64,000 nucleotides of DNA, from positions 186,001 to 250,000 of the forward strand of contig NZ_LMFC01000005.1 of assembly GCF_001426705.1 (NCBI RefSeq). The letters run 5' to 3'. Positions within the stretch are counted from its first letter, which is position 1, and every line of letters begins with the position of its first letter. Position numbers and translations under genes: made by a program. The notes beneath the pieces are model-generated. The model did not search any database and had not been told where the DNA came from. It was given only the letters and a program-made list of their open reading frames with translations. Shown here piece by piece: positions 35,650 to 44,816 of the stretch. Origin of the DNA: Cellulomonas sp. Root485. Lineage in GTDB: Bacteria > Actinomycetota > Actinomycetes > Actinomycetales > Cellulomonadaceae.

Positions 35650-36357
35650 TCAGACCTCGCCGAAACCGCCCTCGACGGCCGCGACGAGCGCGTCCCGGGC
35701 CTGCGCCGCCTGCGGTCCCTCGGTCTCGATCTGCAGCTCGACGCCCTGCTTGGCGCCCAGTTTCATCAGCTCCAGCACGCTCGCCGCGTTCGCCCCGTTG
35801 ACCCGGACCTTCGCGTCGTACGCCGCCAGCATCCGAGCGACGACCGCGGCCGGGCGGGCATGCAGACCCAGCGGGTTGCGCAGCACCGCCACCGCCCGGA
35901 GCACCCCGTCGTCGCGCGCTCCGTCGGCCTGCGCGGGCGACCCGGCCGCGTCGCCGAACGTCGAGCCGGCGTGCACCGCGGACGCGAGGACCGTCGCCAG
36001 ATCGGCGCCACCGTGCGCCGTCACGGCCGCCGCGACCGCACCCTCGACGAAGGGGGCGTCCGCGAGGCGCACGCGTGCCGCGACGTCCTCGTCCAGCAGC
36101 TCCAGCACCGACTCGGTGGTCAGGACCGCCGAGCCGAGGTCTGTGAGGACGATCGCGGAACGGCCGTCCTGCGTCGCCTCGACGAGGGCCTGCTCGACCG
36201 TCTCGTAGCTGGTGCCGAGGCCACCGTCGCCCATCCCGCCGGCGGCGATCAGCAGCACCCCCGGGGCCATCTGGCCGGCCAGCTCGACCGCACCCTCCGC
36301 GAGCGCGCGCGAGTGGGACACCAGGACGAGCGCGACCGGGGCGAGCTCGCGCGTCAC
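35650..36357 (-). CDS. dhaM: PTS-dependent dihydroxyacetone kinase phosphotransferase subunit DhaM
   Basis: DhaM passes phosphate from the PTS to DhaL-bound ADP. The 235-residue protein has an EIIA-mannose-type domain with the phosphoryl histidine near H15 (VLVSHSRALAEG) and GGMGDGGLGTSYE, followed after a linker by an HPr-like domain around residue 165 (RNPLGLHARPAAVV). The EI-like third domain of E. coli DhaM is absent. GTG 36357 overlaps the dhaL stop by 4 bp. Confidence 0.94.
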   Translation of the reverse strand: MTRELAPVALVLVSHSRALAEGAVELAGQMAPGVLLIAAGGMGDGGLGTSYETVEQALVEATQDGRSAIVLTDLGSAVLTTESVLELLDEDVAARVRLADAPFVEGAVAAAVTAHGGADLATVLASAVHAGSTFGDAAGSPAQADGARDDGVLRAVAVLRNPLGLHARPAAVVARMLAAYDAKVRVNGANAASVLELMKLGAKQGVELQIETEGPQAAQARDALVAAVEGGFGEV

Positions 36358-36986
36358 GCGGCCGCCTGCGCAGCCGCCCGCAGGATCAGCTCGGTCGAGC
36401 GCGCGCCGGGGTCGAGGTGCCCGGCGGACCGCTCCCCGAGGTAGCTGGCACGGCCCTTCGTCGCGACGAGCGGGATCGTCGCCTCGGCGCCCTCGTGCGC
36501 GGCGTCGGCCGCGGCCGCGAGCACCTCCGCCGGCGACGCTCCCCCGTCGGCAGCGGTCACGGCGGCCTCGGTGGCGGGCGTCCAGGCATCCACCATCGTC
36601 TTCTCGCCGGTGGTGGCCTTGCCGCGGGCGACGATCCCCTCGAGCGCCGCCTCGAGCAGGGCGACGACCCCGTGGCTGTCGAGCTGCGCGACACCCGTGG
36701 CCTTCGCGGCGCGCAGGTAGGCGGTGCCGTACAGGGGGCCCGCGGCACCGCCGACGGTCGACATCAGCGTCGTCGCGACGAGCTTGAGGACCTCGCCGAT
36801 GTCCGCCGGCTCGGCGGGGAGCGCATCGAGCTTGGCGATGACCGCCGAGAAGCCGCGGAACAGGTTCTCGCCGTGGTCTCCGTCGCCGATCTGCCGGTCC
36901 AGCTCGATGAGCTCCTGCCGGTGCTCGGTGACGGTCTGCGCCGACAGGCGCACCCAGTCGATCGCCCACGCGACGTCCAGCGTCAT
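36354..36986 (-). CDS. dhaL: Dihydroxyacetone kinase ADP-binding subunit DhaL
   Basis: DhaL binds ADP as a permanent cofactor and transfers phosphate to dihydroxyacetone on DhaK. The 210-residue all-helical protein has the metal/nucleotide motif QIGDGDHGENLFRGF and the GGAAGPLYGTAYLRA and ARGKATTGEKTMVDAW segments of the family. ATG 36986 follows a short gap after dhaK; the longer open frame upstream overlaps dhaK's neighbour region and is not used. Confidence 0.95.
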   Translation of the reverse strand: MTLDVAWAIDWVRLSAQTVTEHRQELIELDRQIGDGDHGENLFRGFSAVIAKLDALPAEPADIGEVLKLVATTLMSTVGGAAGPLYGTAYLRAAKATGVAQLDSHGVVALLEAALEGIVARGKATTGEKTMVDAWTPATEAAVTAADGGASPAEVLAAAADAAHEGAEATIPLVATKGRASYLGERSAGHLDPGARSTELILRAAAQAAA

Positions 36987-37039
36987 GCCCACGCTCCCTC
37001 GACCTGTCGGATCCCCTGTTCCGGCCGCGTCCCTCGCCG

Positions 37040-38038
<999 letters not shown>

Positions 38039-38105
38039 CCCTTCCACCGGGCACCCACGGCGGGCCCCGCACGTCCGTCGCGACCTCGACGTCCCGACAG
38101 GTCTC

Positions 38106-38134
38106 ACCATGTTGTCGCTGTGGGGGGTCGTCAA
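38106..38134 (-). promoter_or_regulatory. Probable dhaKLM promoter
   Basis: On the minus strand TTGACG (38134-38129) and CATGGT (38111-38106) are 17 bp apart, about 70 bp upstream of dhaK. The -35 box is strong and the -10 box weak, which would suit an activated promoter. Confidence 0.5.
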
Positions 38135-38216
38135 GGGGAGGACGTGCGCCGTCGGTGCACGTTCGTGCAGATGCCTCGCGCGCCTCGCGGGACTCACCCG
38201 GACGGGTGACCAGGAG

Positions 38217-39605
38217 TCAGGGACGACCGAGCAGCCGACGCGCCTCCGCCACGAGCAGGATCGAGCCGGTGACCAGGACCCCGGACCCGCGCTCGACCTC
38301 GCTCTCCGCACGGGCCACCGCGAGGTCGAGGGCGTCGTTCAGGCGCTCGGCCACGTGCACCCGGTCCTCGCCGAAGATGTCGATGGCCACCTCAGCGAGG
38401 TCGTCGACCTCGAGCGCGCGCGTGTTCGACGCACGGGTGATCACGACCTCGGCCAGCACCGGCTCGAGCAGGGAGAGCATGCCCTCGGGGTCCTTGTCCG
38501 CCATCACGCCGACGATGCCGACGAGCCGGTGGAACTCGAACGCCTCCTCGATCGCCGAGACGAGCGCCTCGACGCCCGCCGGGTTGTGCGCGCCGTCGAC
38601 GATGATCGTCGGGCTGGAGCGCACCACCTCGAGCCGGCCCGGGGAGTCGACGTCGGCGAACGCGACCTCGACGACGCCGGGGTCCAGCGCCCGACCGCCC
38701 GTGAGGAGTGCCTCGGTGGCGGTCAGGGCGAGCAGGGCGTTGTGCGCCTGGAACTCGCCGTGCAGGGGCAGGAAGATCTCGGTGTAGGTGCCGCCGAGCG
38801 TCTGCAGCGTGATCAACTGGCCGCCGACCGCCACCTGCCGCTCACCGACCTCGATGTCGACGCCCTCGCGCACGACGCGGGCACCCTTCTCCGCCGCAGC
38901 GGCCAGGACCACGCCCTCGACGTCCTCCTGCTGGGCGGCCAGGACCAGCGTCGCGCCGTCCTTGACGATCCCCGCCTTGACCGACGCGATGTCGAGCAGC
39001 GTGTCGCCCAGGTAGCGCTCGTGGTCCATCGAGATCGGCGTGATGATCGCGACCTCGCCGTCCGCGACGTTGGTCGAGTCCCACAGACCGCCCATGCCGA
39101 CCTCGACCACAGCCACGTCGACCGGTGCGTCCGCGAAGGCTGCGAACGCCATCACCGTGAACACCTCGAAGAACGAGAGCTGCGGCTTGCCCTCGGCCGC
39201 GGAGCGCTGGTCGACCAGGTGGACGTACGGCGCCACGTCCTGCCACACCTCGACGAACCGCTCGTCGCTGATGGGCTCGCCGTCGATCACGATGCGCTCG
39301 TTCACGCGCGACAGGTGCGGGCTGGTGAACCGGCCCGTGCGCAGGCCGTGCTCCCGGACCAGGCGCTCGACCATGCGCGACGTCGACGTCTTGCCGTTGG
39401 TGCCCGTGACGTGCACCACCCGGTACGCCTTCTGCGGGTCGCCGAGGAGCTCCATGACGGCGAGCGTCCGGTCGAACGTCGGGTCGATCTCGTGCTCGGG
39501 GGCCCGCGCCAGGATCCCGCGGTACACCTCGTCGGCGGCTGCCCTGGCCTCCTTCTCGGCCTCCTTGCGCAGGTGCTCGGACCCTCCGTGCTCGTGCGGG
39601 CTCAT
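38217..39605 (-). CDS. folC: Folylpolyglutamate/dihydrofolate synthase
   Basis: FolC adds glutamates to folates (and often makes dihydrofolate). The 462-residue Mur-ligase-type enzyme has VHVTGTNGKTSTSRMVERL as P-loop, GMGGLWDSTNVAD, ISMDHERYLGDTLLDIASVKAGI and the C-terminal IIVDGAHNPAGVEAL. The true start is ATG 39605, overlapping the ileS stop (ATGA). The much longer open frame reaching to 41777 is antisense to ileS. Confidence 0.96.
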   Translation of the reverse strand: MSPHEHGGSEHLRKEAEKEARAAADEVYRGILARAPEHEIDPTFDRTLAVMELLGDPQKAYRVVHVTGTNGKTSTSRMVERLVREHGLRTGRFTSPHLSRVNERIVIDGEPISDERFVEVWQDVAPYVHLVDQRSAAEGKPQLSFFEVFTVMAFAAFADAPVDVAVVEVGMGGLWDSTNVADGEVAIITPISMDHERYLGDTLLDIASVKAGIVKDGATLVLAAQQEDVEGVVLAAAAEKGARVVREGVDIEVGERQVAVGGQLITLQTLGGTYTEIFLPLHGEFQAHNALLALTATEALLTGGRALDPGVVEVAFADVDSPGRLEVVRSSPTIIVDGAHNPAGVEALVSAIEEAFEFHRLVGIVGVMADKDPEGMLSLLEPVLAEVVITRASNTRALEVDDLAEVAIDIFGEDRVHVAERLNDALDLAVARAESEVERGSGVLVTGSILLVAEARRLLGRP

Positions 39606-42600
39606 GCCTCGTACCCTCCGGCGTCGACGGCTTCCACGGTCGCCCGCAGCTCGGGCCCCGTCTCGATCTCGACCGACAGCGCCAACGTCTCGCGCGCGAC
39701 GGTGTCGCGGTGCTGCTCGACGGCGGCCACGTGCTCCGTCGGGACGTCGAGGGTGAGCAGGATGCGGTCGCCCACCTGCAGGCCGGCGGCCTTGCGGGCG
39801 TCCTGCACGACGCGGACGACGTCGCGGGCGTAGCCCTCGGCGCGCAGCTCGTCGTCCAGGGTCAGGTCGAGCACGACGAAGCCGCCGCCCGGCAGGACCG
39901 CAGCCGCTCCACCTTCGGCCCCCACGACCGTCGTCAGCTCGTACTCCGCCGGCTCCAGCGCCACGTCGCCGTCGTCGGTGGTGACCACGACCGTGTCGCC
40001 GTCGACGCGCCACGCCTCGGCACGCGCGGCCTTGATGACCGCCTGTACCCCGCGACCCAGCCGCGGGCCGGCCGCACGGGCGTTGACCGCGAGGCGCTGC
40101 GTGATGCCGAAGCGCTCCGCGGTGCCGGCGTCGGCCGTGACCAGGTCGACCCGCTTGACGTTGAGCTCGGCCGCGAGCAGGTCGCGGTACGGCGCCAGGG
40201 CGTCCGCGTCGTCGACCGCGACCGTGAGCGTGTGCAGCGGCTGCCGGACGCGCACGCCGGCGGCCTTGCGCAGGCCGAGCGCGGTCGACGTCACGGCGCG
40301 GACCTGGTCCATCGCAGCGACGAGCGCCTCGTCGGCGGGTGCCAGGTCCACCTCGGGCCAGTCGGTCAGGTGCACGCTGCGCCCACCCGTCAGACCCCGC
40401 CAGACCTCCTCCGTGACCAGCGGCGCGAGCGGTGCCATGACACGCGTGAGCACCTCGAGGCTGGTCCAGAGCGTGTCGAACGCGTCGGCGTCCTCGGCCC
40501 AGAACCGGTCCCGCTGGGTGCGCACGTACCAGTTGGTCAGGACGTCGAGGTGCTCGCGCACGCTCTCGCACGCCGCCGAGATGTCGTAGGCGTCCAGCTG
40601 CTCCGTGGTGCGCGCCACCAGGTCCCGCGTGCGCGCCAGGACGTACCGGTCCATCGGTGCGAGCGTCGCCGCACGCGCCGCGTCGACCGGCTTCGCGAGG
40701 TAGCCGGCTCCGCTGTCCGCGGCACCCGCGTACAGCGAGAAGAAGTAGTACGTGCTCCACAGCGGCAGCAGCACCTGCCGGACGCCGTCGCGGATGCCGT
40801 CCTCGCCGACGATGAGGTTGCCCCCACGCAGGATCGAGCTCGACATGAGGAACCAGCGCACGGCGTCGGAGCCGTACAGGTCCCACATCTCCGCCGGGTC
40901 GGGGAAGTTGCGCAGCGACTTGCTGGCCTTGCGGCCGTCGTCGCCCAGCACGATGCCGTGGCACAGCACGTTGCGGAACGACGGGCGGTCGAACAGCGCC
41001 GTGGCCAGCACGTGCAGCGTGTAGAACCAGCCGCGGGTCTGGCCGATGTACTCGACGATGAAGTCGCCCGGGTAGTGGTGCTCGAACCAGTCCGCGTTCT
41101 CGAACGGGTAGTGCACCTGGGCGAACGGCATCGACCCGCTGTCGAACCACACGTCGAGGACGTCCGGGATGCGGCGCATCGTGCTCCGCCCGGACGGGTC
41201 GTCCGGGTTCGGGCGCGTCAGCTCGTCGACGAAGGGCCGGTGCAGGTCGGGCTCGCCCGCCTCGTTCGTCGGCACGCGGCCGAAGTCGGCCTCCAGCTCC
41301 GCCAGCGAGCCGTACACGTCGACGCGCGGGTACGACGGGTCGTCGGACACCCATACGGGGATCGGCGTGCCCCAGTAGCGGTTGCGGCTGATCGACCAGT
41401 CGCGCGCGTTCGAGAGCCACTTGCCGAACTGGCCGTCCTTGATGTGCTCCGGCGTCCAGGCGATGTCCTGGTTGAGCTCGACCATGCGGTCGCGGAAGTC
41501 GCTCACGCGCACGAACCAGCTGGTCACCGCCTTGTAGATCAGGGGGTTCCGGCAGCGCCAGCAGTGCGGGTAGGAGTGCTCGTACGTCTCGTGGCGCACC
41601 AGGACGCTGCGCTGGTCCGCGGCGACGCGCGCCAGCGGGCCGGTACCCGCCTTGAGGTCCGCGATGATCGGCTTGTTGGCGTCGAACACCAGCTGCCCGA
41701 CGTAGTCCGGCACCTCGGTGGTGAACAGGCCCTTGGAGTCGACGGGCACGACGGGCGCGATGCCGACGGCCTCGCACGCGACCATGTCGTCCTCACCGAA
41801 CGCGGGTGCCATGTGCACGATGCCCGAGCCGTCCTCGGTGGTCACGAAGTCGCCGAGCAGCACCTGGTGGGCGTTCTCGCGGCCGGTGAAGTAGTCGAAC
41901 GGCGGCGTGTAGCGGCGGCCCGCGAGGTCGCGTCCTTTCACGGTGGCCACGACGGTCGCCTCGCCGAGCTCCTTGGCGTACGCGCCCACGCGAGCGGCCG
42001 CGAGCACCACGAGCTCGCCCTCCAGAAGGCTTCCCGGACCCGGCTCCACGGTGACGTAGTCCACGTCCGGCCCGACCGCGATCGCGAGGTTGCTCGGCAG
42101 TGTCCAGGGCGTGGTCGTCCAGATGAGCGCGAGCTCGCCGGTCTCCAGGCGCAGGCCGACCGTCAGCGCGGGGTCCTGGCGCGACTGGTAGACGTCGTCG
42201 TCCATGCGCAGCTCGTGGTTGGACAGCGGGGTCTCGTCGCGCCAGCAGTACGGCAGCACCCGGTAGCCCTCGTACGCCATGTCCTGGTCGTAGAGGCGCT
42301 TGAACGCCCAGATGACCGACTCCATGAAGGTCACGTCGAGCGTCTTGTAGTCGTGGTCGAAGTCGACCCAGCGCGCCTGGCGCGTCACGTACTCGCGCCA
42401 CTCCCCCGTGTACCGCAGCACCGACTCGCGGCACGCCTGGTTGAACGCGGCGAGCCCCATCTCCTCGATCTGGGAGGTGTCGGTGATGCCGAGCAGCCGC
42501 TGCGCCTCGAGCTCGGCGGGGAGACCGTGCGTGTCCCAGCCGAACCGGCGCTCCACGCGGCGGCCGCGCATCGTCCGGTAGCGCGGCACGACGTCCTTGG

Positions 42601-42835
42601 CGTACCCGGTCAGCAGGTGGCCGTAGTGCGGCAGGCCGTTGGCGAACGGAGGGCCGTCGTAGAAGACGTACTCGTTGCTGCCGTTCTCGCCGGCCTCGCG
42701 AGCGTCGATCGACGCCTGGAACGTGCCGTCCTCCTCCCAGAAGGCGAGGACATCCTTCTCGAGGGCGGGCAGGTCCGGCGACGCGGGCACGGACGAGGCG
42801 GGGCGGTGCAGCGGGTAGCGCGGTGCGGCAGTCAC
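39602..42835 (-). CDS. ileS: Isoleucyl-tRNA synthetase (eukaryote-like IleRS2 type)
   Basis: Class I synthetase charging tRNA-Ile, 1077 residues. HYGH at about residues 70-73 is the HIGH motif and KASKS near residue 637 is the KMSKS loop. The editing domain lies between them, and the anticodon domain contains CESVREHLDVLTNWYVRTQRDRFW. Overall it resembles the eukaryote-like IleRS2 form, which is less sensitive to mupirocin. Start GTG 42835 has AGGAG upstream; expression is probably set by the T-box leader. It overlaps folC. Confidence 0.96.
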   Translation of the reverse strand: MTAAPRYPLHRPASSVPASPDLPALEKDVLAFWEEDGTFQASIDAREAGENGSNEYVFYDGPPFANGLPHYGHLLTGYAKDVVPRYRTMRGRRVERRFGWDTHGLPAELEAQRLLGITDTSQIEEMGLAAFNQACRESVLRYTGEWREYVTRQARWVDFDHDYKTLDVTFMESVIWAFKRLYDQDMAYEGYRVLPYCWRDETPLSNHELRMDDDVYQSRQDPALTVGLRLETGELALIWTTTPWTLPSNLAIAVGPDVDYVTVEPGPGSLLEGELVVLAAARVGAYAKELGEATVVATVKGRDLAGRRYTPPFDYFTGRENAHQVLLGDFVTTEDGSGIVHMAPAFGEDDMVACEAVGIAPVVPVDSKGLFTTEVPDYVGQLVFDANKPIIADLKAGTGPLARVAADQRSVLVRHETYEHSYPHCWRCRNPLIYKAVTSWFVRVSDFRDRMVELNQDIAWTPEHIKDGQFGKWLSNARDWSISRNRYWGTPIPVWVSDDPSYPRVDVYGSLAELEADFGRVPTNEAGEPDLHRPFVDELTRPNPDDPSGRSTMRRIPDVLDVWFDSGSMPFAQVHYPFENADWFEHHYPGDFIVEYIGQTRGWFYTLHVLATALFDRPSFRNVLCHGIVLGDDGRKASKSLRNFPDPAEMWDLYGSDAVRWFLMSSSILRGGNLIVGEDGIRDGVRQVLLPLWSTYYFFSLYAGAADSGAGYLAKPVDAARAATLAPMDRYVLARTRDLVARTTEQLDAYDISAACESVREHLDVLTNWYVRTQRDRFWAEDADAFDTLWTSLEVLTRVMAPLAPLVTEEVWRGLTGGRSVHLTDWPEVDLAPADEALVAAMDQVRAVTSTALGLRKAAGVRVRQPLHTLTVAVDDADALAPYRDLLAAELNVKRVDLVTADAGTAERFGITQRLAVNARAAGPRLGRGVQAVIKAARAEAWRVDGDTVVVTTDDGDVALEPAEYELTTVVGAEGGAAAVLPGGGFVVLDLTLDDELRAEGYARDVVRVVQDARKAAGLQVGDRILLTLDVPTEHVAAVEQHRDTVARETLALSVEIETGPELRATVEAVDAGGYEA

Positions 42836-42843
42836 CGTCGGTT

Positions 42844-43055
42844 CTCCTGGTCGATCTCGCTCACGGCCGCGAGGACGACCAGCCCCAGGACGGGGACGAC
42901 CGCGGTACCACCTCGCTTGCCGGCGTCCCCGGGGGGTCGTCGACCACTCTCTGCGGCTGTGACGGGCCTGCCCCGTCCGGTTCTACTGAGGCCCCGTGCA
43001 AGGCCCGTTCTTCCGGAGGCTCACCGGTGATGGCCGGGTCGACGCCTGTGCGCCC
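42844..43055 (-). ncRNA. T-box leader (Ile-specific) of ileS
   Basis: On the minus strand the core GGTGGTACCGCGG (about 42913-42900) matches the T-box sequence that pairs with the uncharged tRNA 3' end; its TGGT fits discriminator base A73 of tRNA-Ile. Further upstream are CCTCCGGAAGAAC and AGTAGAACCGG, typical of stem I, and an ATC specifier codon at 43031-43029. Near the start codon, CGACCAG (42853-42847) can pair with CTGGTCG (42882-42876) and cover part of the AGGAG, suggesting control of translation, as known for actinobacterial ileS T-boxes. Confidence 0.88.
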
Positions 43056-43070
43056 AGGATACCCGGACGT

Positions 43071-44816
43071 CTAGCTGTTTCCCGTCGAGAGGTACGACGC
43101 GACCCACGCGAGCGCCGAGTTCCAGTTGATCGTCATCTCGTTGACGCCGTACGCGCCGATGTCGTCGACGAAGCAGCACTGCGCCGTGCTGCCCGCCAGG
43201 GCCGCCGAGACAGGGTCCGGGCAGTCGGAGTTCGGACCGCCCGAGACCGTGCCCCGCGGCGGGTGCGGGAGGCTCGGGTCGAGCTGGTGGGCGTACCAGC
43301 GGCTGTGCTGGTTGCGGACGTCGCGCGTGCCGTACCCGGTCACGTAGGAGATGCCGAGGGCGTTGCGGCCGAACAGGTAGTCGACCCCGGAGAGGACGGC
43401 GTCGCGGTACGTCGGGTCGCCGGTGATCTCGTGCGCGGCCGCGAGCACCGCGAGGTTGTTGAGGAGCAGCCCGTTGGAGCCCCAGTCGTAGCGGCCGGAC
43501 GTCGGCACGTACGGGTGGCCGAAGGGTTGCGTGGCCTGCCGCTCCCGGAGCGCGTCGGCGGCCTCGACGACGGACGCCCGGACGGCGTCCCGCTCCGGCA
43601 GCGCGCTCGCGACCGTGGCCAGCTGGAGGCGCGACCATGCCGCGACGTGGTTCCAGTCGAAGCCCTCGGGCCGGAACATCGGCGCGTACCGGTTCGCCCG
43701 CACGTCGTCGGCGTACCGCTCGTCGCCGGTCGTCAGGTAGAGCTCGGTGGCCGCCCAGAGGCGGTCGTCGTCAAGGTCGGCGTCGTCGTAGGGGCCGCTG
43801 CCCGCGTTCGCGAGGACGTTGGTGTCGGGTGCGAGCAGCACCGGGTGCTCGTGGGCCGCGTCGTACGCGTCGCGTGCCGCGGTGCGCAGGAGCTCGGCGA
43901 AGGCCTCGTCATGCGGCGCGAACACGCGGGCGCCCTGGGCCGCGACGGCCGCGAGGTTGAGCGTCGCCGCGGTCGACGGGCGGTGCAGGTAGCGCGGCTG
44001 CGGGTCGTCGGCGGGCAGCATCGGCAGTGGCACCCACCGCTCGTCGGACACCTTGTGATGAACCAGCCCGGCGTACCGCTCCCCCGCCGGGACGCGCATG
44101 CGCAGCATCCAGTCGATCTCCCAGCGCACCTCGTCGAGCACGTCCGGCATGCCGTTGCCCGCCTCGGGGACGCGCAGCGCGCCGTCGCCGAGCGCGTCCG
44201 ATCTCCCCGTGCGCAGCGCGCGCTCGTACAGGCCGAGCAGCTGCGCGACGGCGATGCCGCCGTTGACGACGTACTTGCCCTGGTCGCCGGCGTCGTACCA
44301 GCCGCCCGTCACGTCGAGCGCGTAGCCGCCGGTCCAGCCGTCGTACAGGTCGACGCCGTCCGCCGTCGTCGCGTGGCCCGCCGGAAGGCACGGGACCGCA
44401 CCGTCGCCCCGGTTGGGGGCGATGTCGACGTGACCGGCGGCGCGCCCGTAGCCCGGGCCCAGCAGCGCCTCGTCGATCGCGATGCCGCTGCGCTGGCCGT
44501 AGAAGACGGTGAGGGAGTCGACGCGGAGGTCGTCGTAGAGGCCCGTCTCGATGGAGAACGGGTCGGACGTCGCACCGTCGGCCTCCAGCACGAAGGAGCC
44601 GCGCTCTCGCACCTCGTCGAACCGGATGACGTGCACGTCCAGCCCGGCTGACGGGTCGTGGCCCTGCGGCTGCGACTCGCCCTGCGCCACCACGACCTCG
44701 GCTCGCACGAGCCGCCACGGCACGCTCGCCGTCGCGTCGGTCACGAGCGTGGCCGCCTTGGGTCCGTCGGGTGGGTAGCCGACCTGGTTGACCCGCACGC
44801 GCGGCGCGTCCGTCAT
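43071..44816 (-). CDS. Glycoside hydrolase family 9 enzyme without signal peptide
   Basis: A 581-residue GH9 enzyme. An N-terminal Ig-like domain (VRVNQVGYPPDGPKAATLV) precedes the catalytic barrel with GGWYDAGDQGKYV (D175 and D178), the NQHSRWYAHQ histidine region and the catalytic glutamate in YGVNEMTINWNS (E560). These fit cellulase or cello-oligosaccharide activity. The N-terminus MTDAPRVRVNQVGY has no signal peptide and the start overlaps the upstream gene by 4 bp (ATGA), so it is probably cytoplasmic and acts on imported oligosaccharides. It is the last gene of the overlapping set, just before the ileS leader. Confidence 0.9.
   Translation of the reverse strand: MTDAPRVRVNQVGYPPDGPKAATLVTDATASVPWRLVRAEVVVAQGESQPQGHDPSAGLDVHVIRFDEVRERGSFVLEADGATSDPFSIETGLYDDLRVDSLTVFYGQRSGIAIDEALLGPGYGRAAGHVDIAPNRGDGAVPCLPAGHATTADGVDLYDGWTGGYALDVTGGWYDAGDQGKYVVNGGIAVAQLLGLYERALRTGRSDALGDGALRVPEAGNGMPDVLDEVRWEIDWMLRMRVPAGERYAGLVHHKVSDERWVPLPMLPADDPQPRYLHRPSTAATLNLAAVAAQGARVFAPHDEAFAELLRTAARDAYDAAHEHPVLLAPDTNVLANAGSGPYDDADLDDDRLWAATELYLTTGDERYADDVRANRYAPMFRPEGFDWNHVAAWSRLQLATVASALPERDAVRASVVEAADALRERQATQPFGHPYVPTSGRYDWGSNGLLLNNLAVLAAAHEITGDPTYRDAVLSGVDYLFGRNALGISYVTGYGTRDVRNQHSRWYAHQLDPSLPHPPRGTVSGGPNSDCPDPVSAALAGSTAQCCFVDDIGAYGVNEMTINWNSALAWVASYLSTGNS

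Noticed and set aside
38217..41777. An 1186-codon open frame starting inside ileS
   Set aside because: Only the part from 39605 onward matches folC; the rest is a shadow frame of ileS, which has clear synthetase motifs.
39710..43030. A 1106-codon open frame on the plus strand
   Set aside because: It is antisense to ileS and its leader; the minus-strand frame has all synthetase motifs.
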